A DNA stretch of 31,169 nucleotides from a virus, in the IMG/VR virus record IMGVR_UViG_3300044846_002495, positions 1-31,169 of that record; one strand, given 5' to 3'. How positions within the stretch are numbered: the stretch's first letter is position 1; every line of letters starts with the position of its first letter. The position numbers and the translations under genes are program-made. This document shows positions 23,118 through 31,154 of this stretch, in pieces. Under the pieces are notes generated by a model, which was not told where the DNA came from, did no database searches, and worked only from the letters and a program-made list of their open reading frames with translations.

Positions 23118-23564
23118 CTAGAGGAGTCGGGTTTCAATGGTGAGGATGAGTTCGCCGTATGCGGTCGGGCCTTCGGGGAACATGGCCGACGTTTGGCGGC
23201 CGTTGGTGAGTTCGGCAGACAACACCCCGTCCAAGTCCCCTAGGCTTGTGTCGTCGGCTAACAAGTTTTCGACAACGGCGACGAGTTCAAAAAGTCGCGA
23301 CATCGTTTCGTCAAGTGTGGCAAGTCCGATGACCCGAATTTGCATTGAAAGGGTGAACGTGTCGGCGCGTTGCTTGCGGCCGCCGGTCATTACGGGAACC
23401 GAGATAGGGCCGTCGATTTCGTCAAACCAAATGAGTTGCGCGGCGGGTACACGGTCGCCGGGCCAGCCAGGTTCAACGGTGACACCGGTCAAAGCTGGCG
23501 CCGAACGAAGCAACGCGCAAACTTGTTCCGTTGCTTGCCAACGAACCGATGTGGTCGCGCTCAC
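23118..23564 (-). CDS. tail terminator-like protein
   Basis: A 148-aa protein between the head-tail adaptor and the tail tube. It has an N-terminal helix (ATEQVCALLRSAPAL), beta strands (VPAAQLIWFDEIDGPISVP, TFTLSMQIRVIGLATLDETMSRLFELVAVVENLL) and a final TAYGELILTIETRLL. Position, size and the alpha/beta pattern fit tail terminator (gpU/gp17-like) proteins that cap the tube and meet the neck. GTG at 23564 overlaps the adaptor stop (GTGA). Confidence 0.65.
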   Translation of the reverse strand: MSATTSVRWQATEQVCALLRSAPALTGVTVEPGWPGDRVPAAQLIWFDEIDGPISVPVMTGGRKQRADTFTLSMQIRVIGLATLDETMSRLFELVAVVENLLADDTSLGDLDGVLSAELTNGRQTSAMFPEGPTAYGELILTIETRLL

Positions 23565-24133
23565 GCGATGCCCGGCGTTCTGTAGTTGTCAAGCGAATTG
23601 AGCAAGCGGTCAACTTCTAGGAAACCGGTTGGGCGGTTGCGGTTCCAGTCGGGTGTTGAGTAGCGGGTGAACGAGCCGTCGAAAGATTGGGCGATTACGT
23701 CGCGAGACTGTCCCGAGCGGTCGGCGAAAGCGACGGCGCGGCAGTATTCGGCGCAAGCGCGCAGCAATGCTTCGGGCGCGGTTGCTGCGCCGTGCGTGTA
23801 GGTCACGAGTAGAACTTCGCTGAAATCCCATGCGCCGCCGTAAATGGTGCCGGTTGCTTTTTCTACCGTCAGGTTGGCGACCGTTCCGGCCACGCCGTCC
23901 ACGGTGAACGCCGACACCGATTGCACCGGTTGGTTGCGTAGTTGCACCCAAGTGTTCGGGCGGGCGTGCTGCTCATTCGTGACGGTTCGGGTTTCGTAGG
24001 CCGTTTGCAAATAGCGTTCGGCAATGTCGGTGAACTCGTCAACTAGGTTCGTGAGTTCCGCGTCCGTGTATGTCGTCGTGTTGGACAGGGCGGGAACTCG
24101 TGCGCGAACTTGCGCGGGGGTCAGGTATGCCAC
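23561..24133 (-). CDS. head-tail adaptor (gp6/gp15-like connector)
   Basis: A 190-aa protein beginning AYLTPAQVRARVPALSNTTTYTDAELTNLVDEFTDIAERYLQ, the typical helical start of phage head-tail connector proteins, followed by a beta domain (TWVQLRNQPVQSVSAFTVDG) and HGAATAPEALLRACAEYCRAV. It would form the ring under the portal. GTG at 24133, two bases past the previous stop region; the ribosome site is weak. Confidence 0.78.
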   Translation of the reverse strand: MAYLTPAQVRARVPALSNTTTYTDAELTNLVDEFTDIAERYLQTAYETRTVTNEQHARPNTWVQLRNQPVQSVSAFTVDGVAGTVANLTVEKATGTIYGGAWDFSEVLLVTYTHGAATAPEALLRACAEYCRAVAFADRSGQSRDVIAQSFDGSFTRYSTPDWNRNRPTGFLEVDRLLNSLDNYRTPGIA

Positions 24134-24136
24134 GGG

Positions 24137-24364
24137 TCAGGCTTTCGGGGTCCGACGTGCGCGAGGCTTCGCGGTCGCTGCGGTTTCGGTTACCGGGTCG
24201 GCGGCGGCGGTTTCAATTTTGGGGGCTTTGCCGCACGCTTCGGCGTAGCCGTTAGCGATTAGGTCGGCCGCGACGTGATCGGCGAGTTCGATTTCGCCGC
24301 CTTTGCCGGGCCACTCTTGGCCGTCAATGCTTCCCGAAATGTCGATGAGTTGACGAACGCGCAT
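24137..24364 (-). CDS. small head-region protein
   Basis: A 75-aa protein: MRVRQLIDISGSIDGQEWPGKGGEIELADHVAADLIANGYAE followed by an Ala/Pro/Lys tail (ETAAADPVTETAATAKPRARRTPK). The MxVRxL..ISG..DG..WP..G pattern is a recurrent small protein directly after the major capsid gene in actinophages; head-completion or decoration role is inferred. AAAAGGAATC precedes the ATG at 24364. Confidence 0.68.
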   Translation of the reverse strand: MRVRQLIDISGSIDGQEWPGKGGEIELADHVAADLIANGYAEACGKAPKIETAAADPVTETAATAKPRARRTPKA

Positions 24365-24391
24365 GGCGATTCCTTTTCGTTTGGGGTGATA

Positions 24392-24428
24392 AGCGCCGCA
24401 CCCGGAAGGGGGGAACGGGTGCGGCGCT
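24392..24428 (-). terminator. strong 13-bp hairpin after the major capsid gene
   Basis: Arms AGCGCCGCACCCG (24392-24404) and 24416-24428 are perfect complements around an 11-base loop, 26 bases past the capsid stop. No T-run follows on the minus strand (TATCACC). It probably acts as a partial terminator or 3'-end stabiliser that raises capsid mRNA over the downstream genes. Confidence 0.6.
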
Positions 24429-24454
24429 CATCGGATTTGGTCGGGTGCTTCAGA

Positions 24455-25657
24455 TTACGAAGCGGCACCGCCGACAAAGTGCTTCACGGCCCCGGTCTGG
24501 TCAATGAGCAGACCGTCGGTGCGCATGGTCACTCGGAACGTTCGGACAGAGTAGTCGAACGCGAAATCGTCGGACACGTCCACGGTCAGGCCCGAGGCCT
24601 CGCGGATGAAATACGAGGGCAGGTGGCCGAACAGAACTGACTTGGCCGCGACTGCCGGGCTAGCCATTGAATCGTTGGCGTAAATGGGGAACCCGAGAAG
24701 CGAATCCGGGTCGCCGTTCATGCCAGGTGCAAACAGGTAGTGATCGTTTGTCGATCCCTTGAGTTTGCGGGCCGCTGCCATCGCGGTGTTGTTCATCATC
24801 CAACCAATACCGGGCTGCGACGTGTAAGCGGCGCCGACCGAATAGCGAAGGTCAATGAGATTGTCGCCGGTGAACGCGCCGGAAACCGCGGCGGCGCCGG
24901 TCACGCCAGCGGTTGAACTCGTGACAATACCGGTTGGCTTGCTTGAACCGTCGCCCGTGGTCATGTGGCCGCGAGTTGCGACACCAATTGCGGTGCCAGC
25001 CTGACGGGCGAGAAAGCCACCTACGTCCACGGCACCATCTGCCGCGAGTTCATTAGAGAGCTGTACCAACACGACGTACTTATGGGCGCCGAGTGCGCGA
25101 GTTGCGAGAGTCGGGTCAGACGTTGAAGCCTGCGCGGCTTCGCCAACAATCGAAGCGGTGGAAAACGCGGTCGAAGTCGGAACGTTCAAAGTCTCACCGG
25201 TGTTTGTGGTGACAACGGTTGCAACGTTGCGAACAACGTTGGCCATGACGAGGTGTTCAACAATGCGGTCGTAGACCGAAGTTGGCACGGAGCCGCCGCT
25301 GCTGCTCTTAGTGATTGCGCGCTTTTCAAAACGTGCGGAACGAATCTCGCCGGTCATGAGGCGGCGCACCGTGTCATCGTCGGTCGGTTCGTTGTTTGCG
25401 GTTTCCGGTGCGGAAAGTGAAGCGGCAACGCCGAGGCGTGAGCGGCTTTCTTCGATGTCCGCGTTGCGCTTTTCGGCGTCAAGAATGGACTTGATTCGCT
25501 GGTCGGTCGCGTCTAGGTCGGCGTTGATTCGGTCGAACTCGGCGCCTTCTTCGGCGCTGAGGTCGCGGGCTTCGTTGCTGGCGTGGTCAAGCAAGTTCTT
25601 TGCTTGTTCCCATGCGCGGGCGCGTTGCTCGCTGAGGTTCTTTACAAGTTCGCTCAT
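24455..25657 (-). CDS. major capsid protein, HK97 fold, with delta domain
   Basis: A 400-aa protein. Residues 1-75 form a charged coiled coil (delta/scaffolding domain), followed by a Pro/Glu/Thr linker to about 110. The HK97-fold body follows: TSVYDRIVEHLVMANVVRNVATVV, GETLNVPTST, KYVVLVQLSNELAADGAVDVGGFLARQAGTAIG, PGIGWMMNNTAMAAARKL, DYSVRTFRVTMRTDG. No separate scaffold gene is present, so the delta domain likely guides assembly and is removed by the protease encoded upstream; cleavage probably falls near 105-118. AGGAGTAC precedes the ATG. The 108-base gap upstream (25658-25765) holds no gene. Confidence 0.92.
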   Translation of the reverse strand: MSELVKNLSEQRARAWEQAKNLLDHASNEARDLSAEEGAEFDRINADLDATDQRIKSILDAEKRNADIEESRSRLGVAASLSAPETANNEPTDDDTVRRLMTGEIRSARFEKRAITKSSSGGSVPTSVYDRIVEHLVMANVVRNVATVVTTNTGETLNVPTSTAFSTASIVGEAAQASTSDPTLATRALGAHKYVVLVQLSNELAADGAVDVGGFLARQAGTAIGVATRGHMTTGDGSSKPTGIVTSSTAGVTGAAAVSGAFTGDNLIDLRYSVGAAYTSQPGIGWMMNNTAMAAARKLKGSTNDHYLFAPGMNGDPDSLLGFPIYANDSMASPAVAAKSVLFGHLPSYFIREASGLTVDVSDDFAFDYSVRTFRVTMRTDGLLIDQTGAVKHFVGGAAS

Positions 25658-25765
25658 GGCGTACTCCTAAGGTTGGGGGGTTTGTTGTTGTTGTGTTGTG
25701 CAAGTGGTGGAACTCCGGTGGTGTCCGCGATGCGGGCCGGGCGGGTTCTCCGGGTTGCGGTTCGT

Positions 25766-27094
25766 CTAGCGCTTTGCGGCTAGGTCGAAATAGCGGCGGG
25801 CGAGTTCAACGGAACGGCCCGGCGTTGTGTCGTCGGTTTCGGGTGCGGGTTCGATGTTGCGAACGCTGGCGCCTTCGGTGTCCTTGTATGCAGGGAAACC
25901 GCTTACCACCGAAACCTCGTGAAGAATCACTTGGGAAAGATTGCGCACGCCATCGGGTCCGACACTTTCGCCGCCCGAAGGAATCGAAAAGCCAAACGAC
26001 ATAGAATGAACATCGCCGCGTTCCATAAGTACCCGAAGGTCGCGGCCGGTTGTCGTGTCGGGCAGGTCGGCCTCAACGAACAAACCGCGGGAATCTTCGG
26101 CGAGGCGCAACGTTCCCGATTTGGTCGAAGCAAGAACGGCGTCCTGATTGTGATTCATAAACATTCGGACTTCGCGACCCGAGTTCAACGAACGTTTGAA
26201 AGCGCCCGGCGAAATTGTTTCAATGAACGGGAGCGGTTCGCTTCGTGAGTTGAACACCGCCGCGTAGCCGCGGAATGTTCCAACGTTGCCGGTGTCGGGT
26301 TGCGCGTCGCGTAGTTCTAAGCCGCCGACTTCAATTGTTCGGAACTCAACTTCGCGGCCAGCAACTTTGCGGCGTTCAAGTTCAAGGGCGGCGTATCGGT
26401 AGGGTTCTTCCATCGGTTCGTCCATTGCTTCGGCCGCCAGGTCGGCGGCTTCGGGGTCGGGTTCAATTGCGGTGAGCAGTCCGGCCGGAATGATCCAACG
26501 TTTGCAAACACCGGCCGGGGACACGGGACCGTCCACGATTTCGCAAGCGTTCCCGCCTTCAAAAAACACGCATGAGGAACACACCAAACCTTCGGCGGCG
26601 AACGGTGACGGTTCAACGTAATGGGCGCCGTCGGGTCCGTTGCCGCGGTCAAGTTTGCCGAACAGTTCGGCGTTTGATTCGTCGGCGTCATACTGCGCAA
26701 CCTGCCGAGGCGTAAGCGGATAGGCGCCCTCGCCGTTTCGTGTTTCGGTTTGTTCCATGAGTTCAGACCTTTTCGTTTCGTTTGCCGCTTCGACTAGTTG
26801 GGTTGCGCGTGTCCATCCGGCGTCGCCGCCCCATAAGGCCCACGCGATCCGACCGTTGGACGGGTAGCCCTTTTGGTCGGGTGACCAACCTTGCCCCTCT
26901 TTGTCGGATTGGTGCCGGTCGAAGTAGGCTTTGATTCGGCGCCATGTTTGAAGGGGCAGGTCTTTTCCGTTTGTTATGTCGCGGGCGCGTGCGATGCCCA
27001 CGGCAGTTCCCCCCCTGCCGAACTCGCGTCGCCACTCGAGGCCGCGTTCGGCTTCGGTGATCATGCCTTTGTTTGGCGGGTAACTGTCGGGCAT
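25766..27094 (-). CDS. prohead protease (S78) fused to two N-terminal domains
   Basis: A 442-aa protein with three parts. Residues about 14-100 (GRGGTAVGIARARDITNG, RIKAYFDRH, WSPDQKGYPSNGRIAWALWGGDAG) form a module also found fused to other phage head proteins. Residues about 170-205 have a CSSC...C...CKRW cluster (C172, C175, C184, C197), resembling a small HiPIP-like iron-sulphur or zinc site. Residues about 253-415 are the S78 prohead protease, with H315 (MNHN) and SMS (S364/S366). It matures the capsid. An internal ATG at 26758 (M113) has AAAAGG upstream and could give a shorter protein without the first domain. ATG shares a base with the portal stop. Confidence 0.85.
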   Translation of the reverse strand: MPDSYPPNKGMITEAERGLEWRREFGRGGTAVGIARARDITNGKDLPLQTWRRIKAYFDRHQSDKEGQGWSPDQKGYPSNGRIAWALWGGDAGWTRATQLVEAANETKRSELMEQTETRNGEGAYPLTPRQVAQYDADESNAELFGKLDRGNGPDGAHYVEPSPFAAEGLVCSSCVFFEGGNACEIVDGPVSPAGVCKRWIIPAGLLTAIEPDPEAADLAAEAMDEPMEEPYRYAALELERRKVAGREVEFRTIEVGGLELRDAQPDTGNVGTFRGYAAVFNSRSEPLPFIETISPGAFKRSLNSGREVRMFMNHNQDAVLASTKSGTLRLAEDSRGLFVEADLPDTTTGRDLRVLMERGDVHSMSFGFSIPSGGESVGPDGVRNLSQVILHEVSVVSGFPAYKDTEGASVRNIEPAPETDDTTPGRSVELARRYFDLAAKR

Positions 27095-28254
27095 TACTGC
27101 GCCGGGTCGTCGTCCACGCCGACGGGATCGGTTGGCGTACTTATTGGGGCGCCCGGCAAAGCAAGGACGAAAGCGTCGCCGCCTTCGTAGGGTTCCAGGT
27201 TCTCAACTTGGCGCGCTTCGTTCGGTGAAAGAATGCCGCTCATAATGCCGATTTGGTGAGACCGGTAGCGGTTGATTGTGTCGGCGCGAAGGAACGCGGA
27301 AGTGTCAAACTCAACACGAACGCCGGACGGCATAAGCGACGAGGCCGCCGCCTCAATTCGTTTGAGCCACGGCAACAACCCGTACTGGACGAATTGAAGG
27401 CCTAGCGCTTCGGTGTTGGAATAAACGTTGGACGGTCCCGAGCCGCCGACCATGTAGGGCGGGATTCTGAACACGCGCGCAATTTCGTTCACGGTTTCAA
27501 TCCGTGACGCCGTGAGTTCCATTTCGGCGGCCGAGGCTTGAACGGGTCGCCATTTCAAACCGCCCGACAACACCGCGGGTTTGCGGTGTCGGCGGTGCTG
27601 ACTTTCCCAAGTGGCCTGAAGAACTCGGGCCGCTTCGGGTGTGAGTTCCGCGTCCGTTTCCAATACCGACGAAGGGGTAGCGCCCTCGCCGTAGAACTGC
27701 GCCAAGTGTCGTGCCTGAGCTAGCGCAATGCCGAACGTTGTTCGTTGTTGGTGAATTGGCGAAATACCTTTCGCGGCCTGCGGCGGGGTGAACCAACGAA
27801 GGTGCATGATGTTTTCGGCAGGCACCGCAACGGCGCCGACCGTGTACGTTCGCACGTTTCCAACAATGGTGACCGTCACGTTGTCCGGGTGCAACGGGAC
27901 AACTTGGCCGGGTTGCCCGGCCTCGCCGCCTACCCAATCCATCCACCAGTAGGCGTTGCCGTGAAGGGCAAGACTTGTGACGGTCATGTGCATGAGTTCG
28001 TATGCGGTGACAGTAGGCGCCGGGTCTGTAATCCATGACGGCGCCGAGAGGCGTTCGGTTCGTGTTCCAACGTCGCGAATCGCAATGAACGGCAAAGCGG
28101 CGACGGAATCGGCCAGCAATGAAACGCACGCGAGAACAGTAGAAACCTCGAGCGCGGTTTCTTCGGTGACGGTTTCGCCAGTCCAGTTCGGGCCGATGCT
28201 GAACCCTGAGTTGCGCAACGGCACGGGCGCCGCACGTTTTGAGAAAAGGCTCAT
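27094..28254 (-). CDS. portal protein (HK97 family)
   Basis: A 386-aa portal. It has TEETALEVSTVLACVSLLADSVAALP, AYELMHMTVTSLALHGNAYWWM, ENIMHLRWFTPPQAAKGISPI, the crown-stem region IETVNEIARVFRIPPYMVGG, NTEALGLQFVQYGLLPWLKRIEAA, and ILSPNEARQVENLEPYEGGD: the hallmark HK97 portal series. Twelve copies form the DNA gate and bind terminase and adaptor. ATG at 28254 overlaps the microprotein stop (ATGA); the longer frame to 28344 is rejected. Confidence 0.93.
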   Translation of the reverse strand: MSLFSKRAAPVPLRNSGFSIGPNWTGETVTEETALEVSTVLACVSLLADSVAALPFIAIRDVGTRTERLSAPSWITDPAPTVTAYELMHMTVTSLALHGNAYWWMDWVGGEAGQPGQVVPLHPDNVTVTIVGNVRTYTVGAVAVPAENIMHLRWFTPPQAAKGISPIHQQRTTFGIALAQARHLAQFYGEGATPSSVLETDAELTPEAARVLQATWESQHRRHRKPAVLSGGLKWRPVQASAAEMELTASRIETVNEIARVFRIPPYMVGGSGPSNVYSNTEALGLQFVQYGLLPWLKRIEAAASSLMPSGVRVEFDTSAFLRADTINRYRSHQIGIMSGILSPNEARQVENLEPYEGGDAFVLALPGAPISTPTDPVGVDDDPAQ

Positions 28255-28394
28255 CGCTGAGCCGCCAGGTACGAACCGACGAGGGCAAGAATACCGCCGA
28301 CAATCAAAGCGGCAGGCACCGACACAAGCGCGACGCCGACACAAATTGCGGCGGCGCCGATGACTTCGGTTGTTGTCGTCAAGGCTTCACGCAT
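28251..28394 (-). CDS. 47-aa hydrophobic microprotein between terminase and portal
   Basis: A 47-residue protein (MREALTTTTEVIGAAAICVG, ALVSVPAALIVGGILALVG, SYLAAQR) with two hydrophobic helices. Its ATG (28394) overlaps the terminase end by 8 bases and its TGA overlaps the portal ATG (ATGA), so it fills the gap completely. Small membrane proteins occur at this place in other actinophages; function unknown. Confidence 0.68.
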   Translation of the reverse strand: MREALTTTTEVIGAAAICVGVALVSVPAALIVGGILALVGSYLAAQR

Positions 28395-29934
28395 CGGGCA
28401 AACTCCACGGGTCAATAATTGCGGGCGCCGCGTTTGCTGGCGCTTCGTGCGTAGCGTGCCAAATGGCGCGCTCTAATCCGGCGACGGCACAAACACCTAG
28501 GTCGATGTGCCGTTCGCTGTTCTTCGTTTCTTTGGTTGGGCGTGCGCCGCGGTTGTCAATCTTGAGAACCATTGAAGCAACGTGACGCGCAAGGCGCGGG
28601 TCGCCGTCATGCGTGAACGTTCCATCCAACACCGAATCGTAGAAAACTTGCCACGCTTTCACCATGCGTTCAACGGAACCCATCGGGTATTCAACAAGCG
28701 GCAAGCCCTCATCTTCTAGGACTTGCATTGAACGTTGCCAGCGGTAGGGGTCCATACCCAACTCAACGACGGGCATTGAACGCGCGGCAACGCGCAAACG
28801 TTCCTCAACGTCGGCGATTGGTACACGCCATGCGGTGCCGTCGTGCGGATTTTCCCAAAGGTCAACAACAAAAAGGTGCGGCGTTTCTTCGCAAGTGATC
28901 CCGACGACGCCGGTTGAATCGCCGGACCATGAGCCGTCGGCCATGAGTACGACGGGAACACTTGGGTCAATGGTGCGCGACGGTGCGGCCAAACGGTCCC
29001 ACGCGCCGTGCGGTAGTGCAGCGGTTGAACCAACCACCCAAACGTTGGTGCGTTTGGTGCGAAACTCGGCTTCGGGTGTGCGAACGATTGTGCTTCGGAA
29101 ATCTTCTAGCGAGTTGAGATCGCCTAGGCCGGGGTTGGCTTCGGCCCAAACTTTCGGGTCCGTGTAGTCGGCGGCCGCGCCGTGCTTCGGTTCCCACCAT
29201 GCAAAAAAGAATGTGGGGTCTTCGATTTCACCGGCCGCAACTTTCCGGCCGTGTTCGTACAACTTGAAACAATGAGAGTCACGCCCGAGGTTGTCGGTTC
29301 GACTTCCTGCGGTAGTGATGCCGAGCAACATAGGCTCGAGCCGTGCGCCAGCGCCTAGCGCCATGACGTTCCAAAGTTCGTCGTCTTGTTGAACGTGAAC
29401 CTCATCGAACACAACGAACGACGGTGACAAACCTTCGGACGCTGGCGCTTCGCGACTGAGTACCCGATATACCGAACCGGTGTCGGGAACTTCTATGGCG
29501 TCGCGGTACACTTTCGAGATTGCCGAAAGTTCCGGGTCAAGTTCCACCATGCGCTTTGCCGAAGCGAAAACAATTCGGGCCTGTTCGCGAGTACCTGCGC
29601 ACGAATAAACTTCGCCGCCAGGTTCGCCGCAAAAAAGCGACCACAAGGCGAGGCCAGCACCGAGCGCCGACTTGCCTTGTTTGCGTGGCAGGCCGACAAG
29701 GGCGGCGCGATGCCGCAACCTGCCCGACGAATCTTCGGCCAGTAGCCCGTCAATAAGCCGACGTTGCCACGGCCGCAAAGTGATTCGCTCACCAACGGCA
29801 CCGCCAACGGATGACTTCACAACACGGGCATAAGTGTTCACAAACTCGGCGGCCTCATCGCCACGGGTTCGAGTTCGTGCCGTGGTGTTCAAAGACAACC
29901 AACGCGGCGGCCAGCCCTTCGGCCTAGTTGCCAC
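28387..29934 (-). CDS. terL: terminase large subunit
   Basis: A 515-aa HK97-type terminase. The ATPase has Walker A GLPRKQGKSA (81-90), an adenine-binding RPWQRRLIDGL (54-64) and Walker B VVFDE (174-178). The C-terminal RNase-H-like nuclease has its first acid in LMADGSWSGDST, then VELGMDPYRW and a late acid in RHIDLGVCAV. It cuts and pumps DNA into proheads. GTG at 29934 is preferred, overlapping terS by 11 bases; TTG at 29955 is possible and neither has a clear ribosome site, so translation is probably coupled to terS. Confidence 0.93.
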   Translation of the reverse strand: MATRPKGWPPRWLSLNTTARTRTRGDEAAEFVNTYARVVKSSVGGAVGERITLRPWQRRLIDGLLAEDSSGRLRHRAALVGLPRKQGKSALGAGLALWSLFCGEPGGEVYSCAGTREQARIVFASAKRMVELDPELSAISKVYRDAIEVPDTGSVYRVLSREAPASEGLSPSFVVFDEVHVQQDDELWNVMALGAGARLEPMLLGITTAGSRTDNLGRDSHCFKLYEHGRKVAAGEIEDPTFFFAWWEPKHGAAADYTDPKVWAEANPGLGDLNSLEDFRSTIVRTPEAEFRTKRTNVWVVGSTAALPHGAWDRLAAPSRTIDPSVPVVLMADGSWSGDSTGVVGITCEETPHLFVVDLWENPHDGTAWRVPIADVEERLRVAARSMPVVELGMDPYRWQRSMQVLEDEGLPLVEYPMGSVERMVKAWQVFYDSVLDGTFTHDGDPRLARHVASMVLKIDNRGARPTKETKNSERHIDLGVCAVAGLERAIWHATHEAPANAAPAIIDPWSLPDA

Positions 29935-30352
29935 GTTGCGCGCGTAACTTTTCAAGCGTTGAGGCGGCCTTCACTTCGGCCAGCCCGAGGCGCGACCGTG
30001 CGGCAGGGTCGAAACCCAACGCCGAAAGCTGCCCTATGATTTGCTTGTCAAGTTCCCGCAATGCCTTTCGGGCGTCGGGTGACTGAGAAACGAAAACGGC
30101 GGCGCGAAGAACGGTGCGTTCTTCTAACGCCTCGCGCAACATTGCCAGCGCGACCGAATCCGTGGCCGCCAACCAAACCCGGCCAGCCTCAAGAACAACC
30201 TCGAGAGCGGCGGCCGGGTCCATTTCGGCGGGTTCAAGTTGTGCCGCGGGAACTGCGGCAAGGTTGCCGAGGTTCGGCACGCGGTCAGGGCGTGCGGTGC
30301 CGCGTTTCTTTTTAGCCTCTAAGGGCGCGGGCGGTCGCCCGGTTCTTGCCAT
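29924..30352 (-). CDS. terS: terminase small subunit (P27-like)
   Basis: A 142-aa protein. The basic start MARTGRPPAPLEAKKKRGTARPDR with RGTxRPDR is typical of P27-type small terminases. The rest is helical (VLEAGRVWLAATDSVALAMLREALEERTVLRAAVF, DARKALRELDKQIIGQLSALGFDPAARSRLGLAEVKA). It recognises the packaging site and loads TerL. ATG at 30352 has CTAGGGGAATCC upstream. Confidence 0.85.
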   Translation of the reverse strand: MARTGRPPAPLEAKKKRGTARPDRVPNLGNLAAVPAAQLEPAEMDPAAALEVVLEAGRVWLAATDSVALAMLREALEERTVLRAAVFVSQSPDARKALRELDKQIIGQLSALGFDPAARSRLGLAEVKAASTLEKLRAQRGN

Positions 30353-30362
30353 GTGGATTCCC

Positions 30363-30947
30363 CTAGCGAATAAGTGAAGCGATGACCGCCGACAAGTCCC
30401 CGAGTTCACGCGTTGTCGTCAACGCGTCACCGGTCACCGTCATGTAACGAGCCGAACCGTAGACCTCAACTTCGCCGCCCGGCACCGCAACACGGCGCCC
30501 GGAAAAGTCCAACGAAGCAAAGCCCCAAACGTGCAAGCCGTCCCCCGAAGGGGAACGCTCAACATACGTCGGCGGGACACGTTCCAAAATTGAAGCGGCC
30601 CACGGCGCCAGGTCGGCGCCCGTGAAGCAATGGTCAAAGTCAAGGCAGACAAGCCCGTCCCCGTTCAACACAAACCCGACACCGGCGCCAACGGTTGAAC
30701 CGCTGGCCGTTTCGTAGTCGGTCCACGTTGCCGGGTTCGTTGACGAAGCGGCCCGCCCGTTCGATTGCAGCGGGCGTTTGGTGCGTTCAAAGCGAACCCA
30801 ACGGGGTTCGTCAGTAAGTGCAGGCGGCAACAACGGGAGCGAAGCCCGCAACCGGTGAGCCGCAACGGCGCAACGGCCCCCGCACCAACGCGCGTCGGCG
30901 CGTTTCAGGGGTGACAAAGGTTCAGAGCAATGGCCGCAAAGTCGCAC
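30363..30947 (-). CDS. stand-alone prim-pol with N-terminal zinc ribbon
   Basis: A 194-aa protein. C4, C7, C22 and C26 form a zinc ribbon. The rest is the bifunctional primase/polymerase (AEP) core: KRPLQSNGRAASSTNPATWTDYETA, CLDFDH with metal ligands D103/D105, RSPSGDGLHVWG (134-142) and EVEVYGSARYMTVTG. There is no C-terminal helicase domain, unlike most phage prim-pol-helicase fusions. It could prime replication or act as a small polymerase. GTG at 30947 with TAGGA upstream. Being first in the structural operon, next to terS, it may be co-expressed with packaging. Confidence 0.85.
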   Translation of the reverse strand: MRLCGHCSEPLSPLKRADARWCGGRCAVAAHRLRASLPLLPPALTDEPRWVRFERTKRPLQSNGRAASSTNPATWTDYETASGSTVGAGVGFVLNGDGLVCLDFDHCFTGADLAPWAASILERVPPTYVERSPSGDGLHVWGFASLDFSGRRVAVPGGEVEVYGSARYMTVTGDALTTTRELGDLSAVIASLIR

Positions 30948-31021
30948 GGGACGATCCTAGCCGACCGAAGCGGGCGCCGTGTAAAGGCTACGGGCCGCCG
31001 ACCTGCGGAAATAGAAAAGCG

Positions 31022-31058
31022 AAAACAAAAACACCCGCCAGGTTGGCGCCTAAGCGCC
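31022..31058 (-). terminator. weak candidate terminator at the right edge
   Basis: On the minus strand CGCCA-ACC-TGGCG (31048-31036) is followed by GGTG and then TTTTTGTTTT (31031-31022). An overlapping GGCGC-TAAG-type stem lies at 31045-31058. The T-rich tract is clear, the stem short. If the ends join, this would stop transcripts coming through the HNH gene before the prim-pol gene. The rest of 30948-31169 holds no gene and no convincing promoter. Confidence 0.38.
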
Positions 31059-31118
31059 TGCCAGCAAGCCCGGCGAGTTGCCCTACCGGCCCAAAGCTGA
31101 GCGCCCGGCACCGGCCAA

Positions 31119-31154
31119 CGTCGAAAGTGTCCGGGCCGTTCGTGACTTTCGACG
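31119..31154. repeat. 10-bp perfect inverted repeat near the right end
   Basis: CGTCGAAAGT (31119-31128) and ACTTTCGACG (31145-31154) are exact reverse complements with a 16-base spacer. It lies in the non-coding end region between HNH and prim-pol/terS if the ends join, where a cos/pac or terminase-binding site would be expected. Confidence 0.5.

Noticed and set aside
28337-28344. Portal start at 28344
   Set aside because: That extension lies inside the 47-aa microprotein in another frame and is Cys/Arg-rich shadow sequence; ATG at 28254 gives a normal portal N-terminus.
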